Of a stretch of 44,185 nt of DNA, positions 33,677 through 44,185 are shown one piece after another. The stretch lies in the NCBI GenBank assembly GCA_029747585.1, contig JAPEVF010000371.1:1-44185 (forward strand), read 5' to 3'. This DNA is from Pleurotus djamor (lineage: Eukaryota > Basidiomycota > Agaricomycetes > Agaricales > Pleurotaceae). Position 1 is the first letter of the stretch. The number at the start of each line of letters is the position of its first letter. A program made the position numbers and the translations under genes. The notes below the pieces were generated by a model. The model was not told where the DNA came from. It ran no database searches and was given only the letters and a program-made list of their open reading frames with translations.

Positions 33677-34011
33677 AATGAATTGATGACGCTCAAATGC
33701 AAGCCTGGACTGACATCTCATAAAAATTGAAACTCAGTTATCTGCTAAGTCACAAAATGAATCTGCCAAGTCAATAAGTGGCCCTGCATGATTGAATATT
33801 GAGCGCCCGGTGATCTTTGGGACTCTGTTCTGTTGCAGCGTCGACATCGCCCACTCGGTTCTCAGCGCTGCTTTACGCGTTCATGCCGTACGGGAATCGT
33901 TGATTCCATCAGCTTGACTTGCCAAGGCCCAACAAACTACACGCGACACAAACTTATCAATCGAGACATCCACAATCACTCTCACAATCCTCATCATCGT
34001 CCACAACCACC
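33677..34011. promoter_or_regulatory. Divergent promoter between TRM140 and the Rho GEF gene
   Basis: The two start codons face away from each other with 335 bases between them, so both promoters and both 5' UTRs must lie here. I see no strong TATA or CCAAT element. The 60 bases before the Rho GEF start are rich in CA and TC, as is common for fungal 5' UTRs. Confidence 0.5.
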
Positions 34012-37000
34012 ATGTCCACCACCACCGCCGTCGTCCCCGATTTGAGCTCGCAAGCACCGGGCGAGGAGGAGCTGCAGAGTCTCTACGATGCGGTCTGGGA
34101 TGCCTTTCGAGATGAACCACCTACAGCCAGCGACGCAGACATAAACGACCTGTATTACACCCCAGAGTCCGCCGTCACTGCCAACGGCGACAACCCATTG
34201 ACGTCCAACGCAAACTCACCGACTTCACCTGCGAGCTTTTCAAAATGTGCGTATCTTACCAGTTCGTATATGCATTGTGCTATAGCGTCAGAGCGCAGAT
34301 CCACCCCAGCATGAACAGCCAGCGCCCGCACAGAAACCTAGACAAACATCCAAAGCATTCCGACCACTGCCACAAATTCCTGGTTCCTCGTCGTCTCCAA
34401 TGTCGCCGCCGTCAGCTATCTTGATGCCTGAACCAGACCCATACGATGGTGCGCAGCGCTTTGGCGCCGAGTCCTACAATCTACCTGGATCGTCCGACCT
34501 TCTGAGAAATGTGACGACCGGAAGTACCGGGAGCGGTCGTAAACTACCCACAGCGCCGGGGCACACAGGGCGGTCACCATCCGCAACGGCCAGCGACGCG
34601 ATCCCACCATACTACCAACGGAGCTCCTCAGATATCCCCTCGGCTACAAGATATTCTGACCAGACTGGGTACAATAACATCTCTCATGACCCATCGAGAC
34701 CTCCTGGGGCTTCTCCGCCACAAGACTCTAGCGATATTGACGATTACTACGGAAGCTACGGCACCAATGATGATGGTTATTCCAAGAGTTATGGAAGCGT
34801 TGACTATCTGAGCAGCCCCCCTGCTCCCCCTCCTATGGCTTCTGGAAGTAATGACCACGTCAGGAATTATTCAGACCATAAATTGCCTCCCAGCGGTGGA
34901 AGCTCCTTCGGAATGCCCAATCCTTCTCCATGTGAGTCTCCGTATCAAGTATTAGAAAACAATATGCAAACCTGTGCATCTTTACAGACCTAGGTTATCC
35001 GGAACAGATGGATCGGTCGATGTCAGGCTCGTCGTTTGCCCAAAGCTCCTCAATGAATGGATATCCCTCCAGCCCAACGACTTACCTCGGCCCGGCACCG
35101 CAGCCCACATTCGCGACCTCCACTTCCACGCTGCACCGAGGACCCTCCGCGAGCTCAATGGTTTCACAAACGCCTTCGGATTTGTACACATATGGTCCTG
35201 GAGTAGACCCGTCAGTTACTCGCCGACCAACGGAGATGTTGGCCCTTTTGGGCAACTACGGTGAACCCGGCGCGGCTCCTGTTGACCAACAGGACGAAGA
35301 ATACTGGGATGAAGAAGAGGACGATGATGAAAGCCGTTTCATCAACTTCTCTTTGCTTTCGAATCTTGCGAATCAATTGCGCGACAAGGTCCCCCGAGGC
35401 ACACATGTCAAAGGGAGCATCCCCTACCCTCGCGCTTTTACCGGTCGAGATATTGTGGTATGTCTGCTTCAGTACACCTGCTATATGCACCTGTCTCACA
35501 TAAACCTCCAAGTCAACCATCCAATCGCTAGTCCAACGCGAACTCCTCATGCACCATAACATCCCTACTAGCGATCGACGAGCAGCCCTCCAAGTTGCAC
35601 GTAGTCTTCAAAGCCAACTCTTCTTCTACGAAGTTGAATGGGGGAGTCGAGTCCTACAAGATGGCGTCGAAGACGTTTATATGTTCTTAGATGACGTTGA
35701 TGGACCGTCTGATTCACCTGGTGATAGACAGGAACTGCCAACGGGTGTAGCCACGTTCCTTACGAAATGTTACACCTCGATGTGTACAGAGGAGACGCCG
35801 TGCTATGTGTGGTCGTGTCCTAGACGAGTGAGTGATCTTTCCGGCTGGTTGTTAGTTGGATGGCTTGCTGATTGCGTACTTCTAGGGACGGTTCATTGTG
35901 GATACCTCGACGGATGAAGAGTCCCCTGATAGTACCACTGAGAAGGGTTGGCCAGAGAACGTACCACCGGAAGTTATCAATGCTCTCCCCGACAGTGAAG
36001 TCAACCGACAAACGTGAGTAATGTCACCCTACTCAGTGTCTCGAACGTTCTTAAAAACTCCGTTGCCAGTATCATCCACAAGCTAATAAGCAAAGAAGTC
36101 CAATATCTCCAGGATCTTGACACTGTCGAGGCTGTTTGTCCATTCCCTCATATCTCCCCGTCTCATGTCACCTCAACTATTTCTAGTGCTTCCTCAAACC
36201 CCTCCGAACCGCCGAACCTCCTGTTATCCAACGACATGAACTCGAAGAATTTATCGACGATGTATTCAGTAACATCCTGGATCTTCGTGAATGCAACCGC
36301 CGTTTGCTCGAAGTGATGTATGTCCGCCAGCGCGAACAGGCTCCTGTGATACAAAGGATAGGCGATATCCTCCTCGATGCGGCGACTGAGTTTAGGCTAG
36401 CGTATCCGGAGTATGTTGGGCATTTACCTTTGGCAGAGAAGAGGTTGAAAGAGGAGATGGAGAATAATAATGAACTCCGCTTGTTCTTCGAGGTATTTAA
36501 TGACCTCCTTCGTTATGGTTCGACAGAGACTGATGAATACCTCTTGTTGACGCTTAGCAATGTGCGCGACAAGTTCCACACCGTCCTGGCGATTCTACGC
36601 GTCTCGATCTGAAGCAATTGCTCAATCGACCTTCGGAGCATCTGCAAAAGTACCCATACCTCCTTGAGGCTATTTACAAGGAGACGGTGCATGGGAACCC
36701 CGATGCGGACTTTTTGAAAGAAGCGATGGGGGCTTTGAAAGGTCTGCAAGTCGTCGCGCAGTTGAGGACGTTCCAGTCGGCTATGGGTAAGGGTGTTACG
36801 GGCAAGTGGGAGTGGCATGATCTAGTTTCGCCTGAGGTTAGGAAGGATCTATCTAAGGAGACAGTTAAACGGCAATCGTGAGTGAAGACCAAATTCTTCA
36901 TGATGAATGACTAGATCTCTGACTCTTTCGTAGTATTATATTCGAGCTGATTAAGGGAGAAATGGCCTATGTCAAGGATCTAGAGAACATTGAGATTGTA

Positions 37001-39986
37001 AGTGATTTGTTCACTGCGGATTACTCTTTCATTGACCCCCCGATGTAGATGTACATCCGACCCCTTAGATCGGCCGATCCCCCCATCATCGGAAAGGACA
37101 GGATTAACCAGTTCATTAACGATGTCTTCCACAATTACCGCGATTTACACGAACACCATAGGCGCTTGGTGGACAAGTTGCATGAAATCCAGAGGGAGCA
37201 ACATCCAGTCATTCGCAGTGTTACCGAAGCGTTGTTGGATGCTGCGTTGAACTTCCGTGATGCGTATATGGAGTATATCCCCAACTACCCCATTGCCGCG
37301 TACCGTATCGATGAAGAGATGGCGACGAATCCGGCTTTCAAGCAGTTCGTTGATGTGCGTGTCCACCTACCTTCAAAGTCCCGCCTTTCTTCATACTAAC
37401 TTCTACATGTATGATAGCAATGTGTCAAGCATTCCGACGCTCACAGATTAGACATGAAGAACTTCGTTAACCGACCTATTCCTCGTCTATTGCGTTACGA
37501 ACTCTTGTTGAAGGGTATCATGGAAGAGTCGCCACCTGGTCACGAAGACAGGGACTCCATCCCGCAGGTCTTGGAGATCATCAAGTCGCTTGGTAAGGAA
37601 ACGGAGCCTGGTGTTGAGTCGGCGAAGCAGAAAGTTGAGCTTTGGAGGTATAACTCGAATCTCGTCTTCAAACCAGGGGAATATATCGTATGTCCCCCAA
37701 ACGTAGGCGGTTAGTTCCACGCCCTGATCGTCTCCATTTTTAGGACATGGATCTACTCGACGAACATCGGTCGCTTATACATACAGGCAAGCTACTTCGC
37801 CAACCTGAAACTGGGTTTGAATGGAGTGGGTGGAGCGAATTATTCGTTCTACTCTTCGATAACTATTGTGCGTCCGTTTCTTTCCTCTGGCGCAGCCTGT
37901 TTCTCATCGCATACATTAGTGGTCATGACGAAGACGAAGGAGAAGGATGGGATCACGAAGTATCACGTTAATCGTCGCGTAGGTCTCCCTTCATCCCCTT
38001 TCGTTGCACATCCTGAGAATGTACTTCGCCACAGCCCGTACCTTTGGATCTCTTAACACTGGTCAACTTCACGGATCCCCCCACTCAACGAGGAGCTGGC
38101 ATTCTACGCGGTCTTCGAGGTGGCGAGCGACACGATACTGCTGGTGGCTCCGGCTTGAACGGCGTTTCATCACCCGAATCCGCGACTGATGCACGTTCGG
38201 TCTATCCACTCACCCTCCACCATAATGGCCGCTTGGGAGGGCCGTACATCCTGTATGCTGAAACGTCACAAAATCGTTCGGACTGGAAGCAGAAGCTCGA
38301 GGAGGCGCTAGGTCTTCGAAAGGTCGTCCAGGAATCTAACAAGGTCTTCGAAGTGGAAACTTTGAGCGCTGACTCGTTCCTGGTCCCATCGTTGTTGAAC
38401 GGCGCTGTTTCTCCGGCGTGGACTACCGAGAATTCCTTCACTGGCAAGGTTACTTGCTCGGTGCCATTCAGTAAGCAACTCCCCTAATGTCTCATTGTAT
38501 CAATCCTGACGAACCCTGCTTAGATACGGCGGATGGGAGAGGCTTGGTAGCAATTGGGTGCGCGGAGGGCGTTTGGATTGGTTTCCGCCACGATTCCAGA
38601 TGTACGTCTCCATCCCTCGATTTGGGGTCTCGCTCGATTAACCCTCCTTCATACAGCACTACGCCGAGTGCTGCATCTCAAACATGTCACGCAGTGCGCT
38701 ATGCTGGAAGACTTCGGTATCTTCTTGGTCCTAGCAGACAAGGCCCTCTTCGCGTACCACATCGAAGCTTTGGTTCCTTCCGCGCCTACGAGCGTTCACG
38801 CCTCGCAGACTCCACAAAAACTTAATGGATCAAAGGATGTTCATTTCTTCAGTGTTGGGCAACTGCACGGGCGTACCCTGGTCATATACATGAAGAAGAA
38901 AGGCGTACGTCCACCATCAATCCTATCTCGTGCTCCTCTTTTGACTCTTTGCCCCGATAGCTCGACAGTGTCTTCCGTGTCCTCGAGCCGGTTGTGGATA
39001 AGATCAACGAACGCGCAAAGGCACCCGCTGGCTTCGGTAGTCGTCTTGGTTTCCGGCCCGCCAAATCTGAATGGTTCCGTATCTATCGAGTATGCACGTC
39101 TCATTCTAGCCGCCATTTCACCCTCTTATCTGCTGCTCCGTAGGACTTCTTCCTCCCGTCGGAATCGTTCGACCTTATCTTCCTGAAAGCCAAGATTGCT
39201 ATCCTATGTACGAAAGGATTCGAGATCATGGATTTGGCCGAGTGCGTATCTAATTGCTTCACGCATTACTTTTCTGACCTTGTTTTATCTTTCTAAAGCT
39301 TCAAAAGCGTAACGATACCTCAACGAGATGATCCTCGTATGGAGAAGCTCGCAAAACGCTGCGAATCATGCCGACCACTCGGTATGTTTAGGTCGAAAGA
39401 AGATGAATTCCTGTTGGTTTACGATGGTGAGCCTTCGCTTCTCATCGCCTGTGATGTTTGTCCCTAACTATCTGTAGAATTCGGCTTATATGTTAACAAA
39501 CACGGTGATCCAAGTCGTGGCGGTGGACAGATCGAATGGGAAGGATCCGCCGAGCGTGTCGCTCTTCATCCTCCCTATGTCCTGCTCTTTGACCCGCGGT
39601 TCATCGAAATTCGTCATGTCGAAACCGGACGCCTGGCCCAGATTATCCCCGGAAACGATATTCGATGCATATGGGACGGGCGTAGTATGAACAACAACGT
39701 GAAGTCGCCAACGTTGGTTGGTTCAGCGGGTGAATCTGTTGTGCAGGAAGCTCGTGTCCATGGAGTTATGAACGCGTCGGAGGCCGTCGTTCCTGGTATG
39801 GGCATCCAAGGCAGACAACCTCGCGCCGTGGCCCAACATGTCTTCGAACTTATCCCCACCATACCGCTATACCTTCCTGGTTCTCTCGCATCCCCTTCTA
39901 CCACAACCTACTTCCCTCAATCCATGTCACCTCCCCGGTCACCTCAGATGTTGCCCGTGGCTTCGTCATCAGGATGGCGCGGCTAA
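34012..39986 (+). CDS. ROM2: Rho guanine nucleotide exchange factor (Rom2-type) with tandem DH domains
   Basis: Activates Rho1-type GTPases in cell-wall integrity signalling. Twenty exons sum to 4920 nt, 1639 aa. Order: Ser/Pro-rich N-terminus (1-400), DEP (about 410-530; LANQLRDKVPRG, GRDIVSTIQSLVQRELL), DH1 (about 594-790), DH2 (824-1020), PH (about 1040-1230; HTGKLLRQPETGFEWSGW) and CNH (about 1230-1560; GLVAIGCAEGVWIG, KHVTQCAMLEDFG, YVLLFDPRFIEIRHVETG). DH1 begins IIHKLISKEVQYLQDLD, DH2 IIFELIKGEMAYVKDLE. Exons 6 and 9 are both 64 nt, exons 7 and 10 both 306 nt, with the same phases. DH2 has the canonical CR3 (RPIPRLLRYELLLKGI); DH1 has RPSEHLQKYPYLLEAI there and may not catalyse exchange. 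Fission-yeast Rgf proteins have one DH, so the second copy is the unusual part. Confidence 0.93.
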
Positions 39987-40487
39987 TTTCGTTTCACGAA
40001 TGGACTTTTTTTTTTCTCTTAGGAAGGGACTTTCTGACATATCTGGTCTTGTTAATCTCGCAATGCTCTTCATCCATGTAAATATCATATCCATATTGCT
40101 CTGATGATTATGCTTTATTTACATGCTTCCATGCTCACTTCCTCGTCACTGGCTCATTGTGTGGGGTGGCATGAAGTGTTATAACTCAAGCAGGCAAGAG
40201 GACAATCACCTCATCTCCCAGGAAGAAGCCACAGGGCAACACCATACACGTTGTCTTTGAGCAGAATTCCTGAGCACTCAGAACAAGAACACATTCACAA
40301 CGGAGGAAACATAAATTTCATGGCAGGAATAGACACATGACATGCACAGGCCACAATCTACCAGGACACAAAGCCAATGATATCCAAAAATTGTTAATGA
40401 GGTCCAAACCCTTCCATTTGCTCCAGTCAACAACTCTGCCAAAGTGGCGAGTCGAAGAGACAACAGCAAAAAGAAAAGAAAGGAATC
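39987..40487. other. Intergenic between the Rho GEF and U2
   Basis: Holds the 3' ends of the Rho GEF and U2 genes, which converge. No additional gene or structured element is evident. Confidence 0.5.
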
Positions 40488-40731
40488 CCCTGACGACACA
40501 AGCCGGTAGTGCAATAGCAAGGTCATCGCGTCCCAGTGTTGCAAGCAGAGCACTGGGACTGGGGCGGCAAAAATTAGATAACCAAAGAATGAGGGCGGTG
40601 CCCTCATAATAGTGGTTAAACTATTAAGAACCTGNNGAAAAAAATCGCCAAATTAGTATAAAGTGAGTCCAAAAAAGGCAAATCCGGCTTACAGATACTA
40701 CACTTGATCTAAGCCAAAAGGCCAGAGTGGT
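40488..40731 (-). ncRNA. U2: U2 spliceosomal snRNA gene, interrupted by an intron
   Basis: U2 pairs with the intron branch site. The coding strand starts near 40731 with CTGGCCTTTTGGCTTAGATC, then AAGTGTAGTATCT, which includes the branch-site-recognition element GTAGTA; both match U2 of other eukaryotes closely. The match breaks at 40692 and resumes at 40631 with GTTCTTAATAGTTTAACC, which is the start of stem IIa (AATAG paired with CTATT, loop TTTAA kept). Then follow the perfect stem IIb GAGGGC-ACC-GCCCTC, the Sm site AATTTTTG, a 9-bp hairpin GTCCCAGTG/CACTGGGAC, and a terminal loop with TATTGCA as in the U2B'' site. Without the insert the RNA is about 183 nt, near the human 187. The 3' end is approximate. 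Open frames across it are not genes. Confidence 0.9.
40632..40692 (-). other. mRNA-type intron inside the U2 snRNA gene
   Basis: It has every element of a local mRNA intron: donor GTAAGC, branch site TACTAAT, a T-rich tract and acceptor CAG. The length is 61 nt including two Ns at 40635-40636 (59 without them), like the other introns in this window. Removing it joins GTAGTATCT to GTTCTTAATAG, exactly the conserved U2 sequence. It lies 3 nt after the GTAGTA branch-recognition element. Confidence 0.85.
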
Positions 40732-41334
40732 AAGGATTCTGGATGTCGGACGGTTCGTTTTAACGATGTGGAAACGACGCACGAGCCAGCCAAGGCGTGG
40801 AAGGTACGAGGAGGCAAGGGTCAGGGCCGGACTAGGGGGATTACCCAATGAAGACAGGATTTTGAAGCTCCGAAGGGATTTTCCTCATAGCAAGAGCGAC
40901 TCTGCAATAGACCGTATAGCTCTCTGGGTACAAGGTAGAATGTCCCAATGCATATCGAAGGGTGTACTAAATGGTGATAATCGCTGAGAGTGCGCACAAC
41001 TTCCGCACATTGCCAGCCTGGGATGAGGGCCATCCTCCTGGTTCCTTGTCAATTCACCAGAAAGCTTGGTTTATGGTTCTCGATGCGAGAAGTGCTCAGA
41101 GTGCTGGTGGGGGCCTAAAGGGTCCCGAGGTCAGTCATCGACGTGCCTGTTATACGCGATGCCGGCTCGCGACATTGCATGAAACGAACGTTCCTTCGTC
41201 GATTGTAGTGATGGCTCCAGCTTCCCTGACAATGAATGCCCCAAGTTCATTACAACCAAGAGAGGCGCATGCTTTGCAAGTACGACAAACTGTATTTTAC
41301 AATCGATTTATTTCCACGGTTTTGTTCTTTCTTT
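40732..41334. other. U2 promoter region and CPR6 downstream sequence
   Basis: The U2 promoter should lie just above 40732. The open frames here on both strands lack recognisable domains and I do not call them. The right part should hold the CPR6 3' UTR. Confidence 0.4.
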
Positions 41335-42799
41335 CTATGCGAACATCTTCCTATACGATGCCTTTTCCTTATCCAACTTTTCCTTCTTCCGCTGCTTGAT
41401 CCTTGCAAGTTCGCCAGAGATGGCTTGATCATCTGGGACGAGCTTGCTAGCCTCGACGAGATCTTTCTCGGCAGACTCTTCGTCTTTCAAGATGGCGTGG
41501 GCGAGTGCTCGTCGGTAAAGGGCTTTGGCTACAAGGCGCGTGCCTAAGTTTTGATTGCAGGATAGAAGACGGTAGTTAACACGTACCTTGGTCAGCTGTA
41601 TTCAGTTTGAGATCATCTAATGCGCGCGAGGCATTTGTCACGGCAACATCTGCGTTATACGAGGATGATGGCACGGCGCGAACACCAGCCAGAGCCGAGT
41701 TGAGAAGAAGCGGAGCCAGTATGGCATTGCAGGCTTCCCGATGTTCTGGAGTTGCATCATCAATAATGTTGAGATGATGGTCGATGTATCGAATGGATTC
41801 TGAACGAGACAATCGGTGAGCAAAGGAGCGTCACATGAAGGTGAGTGATAGCGTACTTTGATATTTGTCCAAAGCCTGTCCAATCTCCTTCGCCTTGAAC
41901 AGAGTGTTACCAAGCTCTCTGATTTCTTGGGCAATTTTCAACGCGAGCTCTGGATCGGCAAGGTTGTGGTCGTCATCGGCGGGGTAGTCTTCGTAAATGT
42001 CGCCACCATTAGGTTGAACCTCCGAAAGGGAAGGATCATCTGGCGAAAGGACACCACACGAGGTAATCACGACGGGTTGGATGGGTACATCTCCACTCGA
42101 TGTAGGGTTATTTTCGATCTGACGGACTGGACGCACTCACTCAGCGGACTGACGTCGAAAGGACATGATGCGGTACTGACCTATTGATTTTCCCTTGATC
42201 ACTTCACCAAAGACAACGTGCTTTCCGTCCAGATGGGGCGTCGGACTAACGGTAATGAAGAATTGCGAGCCGTTGGTATTAGGACCAGCATTGGCCTACA
42301 GAAAGAGATACCTCGGTAAGACACCATGAACGGGGAGAGGCCGTGATAACATACCATGGAAAGCAAAAAGGGCTTTGTATGATTTACAGGAAATGCTTCG
42401 TCTTCAAACTTCTCCCCGTAGATAGATTCACCACCAGTACCTGAGATCACGCGAATGAGCGGTGTTCCGCCCCGGCTTACTAGAAAAACCCACCATTTCC
42501 TGCGGTGAAGTCACCACCCTGGCACATAAACCTATGGTCTCATACGATCAGTCAGTGAACTCCAAAAATGCGATCGAGAGTGCTCACCCCTTGATAACAC
42601 GATGGAATGCAGAACCCTCGAAGCTCAGCTTCTTCCCAGACTGTCCGACTCCCTTCTCTCCAGTACATAGCGCACGGAAGTTCTCTGCTGTCTTCGGCAC
42701 GAGATCGCTGTAGAGCGAGAAGATGACTCTCCCCAGCGGCCGATCGCCGATCTTGATGTCAAAATAAGTTATGGGGCGTTGGGAGGACTGTTCGGCCAT
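41335..42799 (-). CDS. CPR6: Cyclophilin-40 peptidyl-prolyl isomerase with TPR domain
   Basis: Hsp90 co-chaperone with prolyl isomerase activity, acting in the cytosol. Seven exons (42799-42588, 42531-42494, 42440-42355, 42295-42181, 42126-41857, 41799-41587, 41528-41335) sum to 1128 nt and 375 aa, the normal Cyp40 length. The PPIase domain (about 10-175) has [20 protein letters not shown] with the catalytic Arg and Phe, [19 protein letters not shown] and [12 protein letters not shown]. The Trp of CypA that contacts cyclosporin is His here, as usual in Cyp40. The TPR half (about 210-375) includes [20 protein letters not shown] and [20 protein letters not shown]. The end is Lys-rich ([20 protein letters not shown]), as in the Hsp90-binding family. 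All introns are 53-59 nt. Confidence 0.94.
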
Positions 42800-43045
42800 T
42801 TGATGTTAGTCGAAAGAGGCGAGATGGGGGTTCGAATGAGAAAAACAAAAGCACAGAGAAATGGCTAATATCCTGGACACGGGTGCAATGGTGGTCATGG
42901 TTGATCATCCGATATAAGTGCACCCGGGTAAGCGCCCGGACGAACTTCCTAGAACCCCGTAGAACGCTTCCTACATCTCTCATCATCTCCGGCGTAGCTT
43001 CCATTGCGATGGACGTAGAGTTCGTGAATACCACATGCGACGGGT

Positions 43046-44185
43046 CTAAGCGAGAAATATGACTGCTTCCTGAGCGTTACTCTGCAACCAAGCCCCTTCG
43101 GAAACCACCCCAAGTCCGAGCCGTTCAACAACATCATGAAAGCCCTCCCGATGGACCCGCTTCACTGCCATTACATGTAGATAGAAACACTTGCTTGAAT
43201 ACCCATCATCATTTGGAATCATATCGACCGCTCCCGAAGCCGTAGCGAACGCTACAAGCTGGACTTCTCGGATTGTAGGTAATATCGTCCCAGAAGTTGA
43301 AGTCGAAGAATATGGCAAATATATTCGACCTGTCGTAGGGCCGCCCTCCACTGCGTGTAGATGAAACGCGCCGTTACAAGCATCCACTGCTTCAGAACTC
43401 CTTACAGCGTCGTGTTCGCCAACTTTGAAAAATGCGGTGGTCGTTCGAAACACCAAGGTTCCTTCGGGTAAGAGGATAGAGTCGTCCAGTTGCACGGGTT
43501 CTTTAGGAGGGGAATATCGAGGTATATTCTTTTTCACGACGGTACCACCGTTAGCTTGAGTCTCAATATGCATTAACTGCCGTCCTTCGTACAAGTACCA
43601 GTGTTTGACGATCGGCCCAGTGACTGAAGGATACGTCTTTCCCGTAGTACATTTCGTCATGTACTCGACAGCACCTCGCCAACCAACCCACGCCCATGAT
43701 GGCCAAGGGTTCTCCACAGGAATGGCTCGACGGGAATGGCGAACGTTATCCAACGGTGTCCACATCAGGGTGACTTCTAGATCACTCAACAGCATCCCGT
43801 AGCGAAACCCAAAGGGTCCCAACGAGAATGCACTTGCTAATGAAGTGGTGATCGCAGAAAATCCATCGACAGCGTCAGCTTCACTAGTGAACGCTCGAGG
43901 GCCGTACTGATTGACGAGCAGCATGTATCGATTGGTATAGTAAGTCAACTGCCACGATTGTTTCGGCGCTTTGAGGTAGGTGAGCTGCATGATTCGCTGC
44001 GCTTCGTCCCTCAAAATAGACGGAGACTCCGTGCCATCCGCAGTCCTATGATAAATTGAGTTTACGCCAGAGGATACGAAGACGGCTGACCTTATCGCAT
44101 CCAAAAATTCGATGCTTTCAATACCAAGATGGCTTGGGACTACTCGATGGGGACGAGAAGGCGTGCTGTTGGTTTCAATATGAAG
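43046..44185 (-). CDS. HET-family (heterokaryon incompatibility-type) protein, C-terminal part
   Basis: The frame is open to the right edge, so the start and the HET domain itself lie outside the window. About 380 residues are present. The region around ADAVDGFSAITTSLASAFSL followed by LLSDLEVTLMWTPLDN and PWPSWAWVGWRGAVEYMTK is the typical pattern after the HET domain in Agaricomycete proteins, where PSWSWVGWxG is the usual form. The rest (RIYLPYSSTSTSG, VQLVAFATASGAVD, CFYLHVMAVKRVHREGFHDV) ends LQSNAQEAVIFLA. No intron is needed in this part. Family members act in non-self recognition or are of unknown function; with only the C-terminus, the role cannot be stated. Confidence 0.75.
   Translation of the reverse strand, partial: LHIETNSTPSRPHRVVPSHLGIESIEFLDAIRSAVFVSSGVNSIYHRTADGTESPSILRDEAQRIMQLTYLKAPKQSWQLTYYTNRYMLLVNQYGPRAFTSEADAVDGFSAITTSLASAFSLGPFGFRYGMLLSDLEVTLMWTPLDNVRHSRRAIPVENPWPSWAWVGWRGAVEYMTKCTTGKTYPSVTGPIVKHWYLYEGRQLMHIETQANGGTVVKKNIPRYSPPKEPVQLDDSILLPEGTLVFRTTTAFFKVGEHDAVRSSEAVDACNGAFHLHAVEGGPTTGRIYLPYSSTSTSGTILPTIREVQLVAFATASGAVDMIPNDDGYSSKCFYLHVMAVKRVHREGFHDVVERLGLGVVSEGAWLQSNAQEAVIFLA

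Noticed and set aside
40278..40607. Minus-strand 109-aa open frame (MRAPPSFFGYL...)
   Set aside because: Its 5' part is the structured 3' half of U2 snRNA (stem IIb, Sm site, hairpins), so the frame is chance.

Overview
The window is a stretch of a basidiomycete genome, most likely from a mushroom-forming Agaricomycete. The genes are cut by many introns of about 46-80 nt with GTRNGY donors, CTRAY-like branch sites and YAG acceptors. Several families are typical of these fungi: a TET/JBP-like 2OG-Fe(II) oxygenase, a HET-type protein with a PSWAWVGWRG motif, a telobox double-Myb protein and DIP5-like amino-acid permeases. Exon models below were built by hand. For seven multi-exon genes (MET5, the telobox gene, RPN9, both permeases, TRM140, the Rho GEF and CPR6) the summed exons are an exact multiple of three.

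Layout. 1-2394: no clear gene, a mosaic of diverged short repeats. 2395-5605 (-): TET/JBP-like oxygenase gene with a long acidic N-terminal half. 6156-9288 (-): four small poorly known genes, one coding a small secreted protein. 9611-14329 (-): MET5, sulfite reductase beta subunit. 15143-18533 (-): telobox protein with two Myb domains. 19135-20739 (-): RPN9, proteasome lid subunit. 20740-25385: gene-poor, with a leucine-rich, F-box-like fragment and a weak small ORF. 25386-28111 and 28894-31645 (+): tandem amino-acid permease paralogues. 31743-33676 (-): TRM140/METTL2-type tRNA methyltransferase. 34012-39986 (+): ROM2-type Rho GEF with two DH domains. About 40488-40731 (-): U2 snRNA gene. 41335-42799 (-): cyclophilin-40 (CPR6). 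43046-44185 (-): C-terminal part of a HET-family protein cut by the window edge.

The most striking item is the U2 snRNA gene: its conserved 5' region and its 3' part are separated by a complete mRNA-type intron (GTAAGC donor, TACTAAT branch site, pyrimidine tract, CAG acceptor) placed just after the branch-site-recognition element GTAGTA. A spliceosomal RNA would itself need splicing. The second is the Rho GEF, whose two DH domains are encoded by exon pairs of identical length (64 and 306 nt) and phase, which points to an exon-exact internal duplication. The third is the TET/JBP-like oxygenase, a candidate DNA-base-modifying enzyme.

The assembly holds scattered single Ns, mostly next to homopolymers. 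In three independent genes (MET5, the telobox gene and the second permease) deleting the N restores the reading frame, so these Ns look like spurious inserted bases rather than real lesions. Most genes here are housekeeping (sulfur assimilation, proteasome, tRNA modification, cell-wall signalling, protein folding, splicing) and I see no co-regulated cluster apart from the tandem permease pair.
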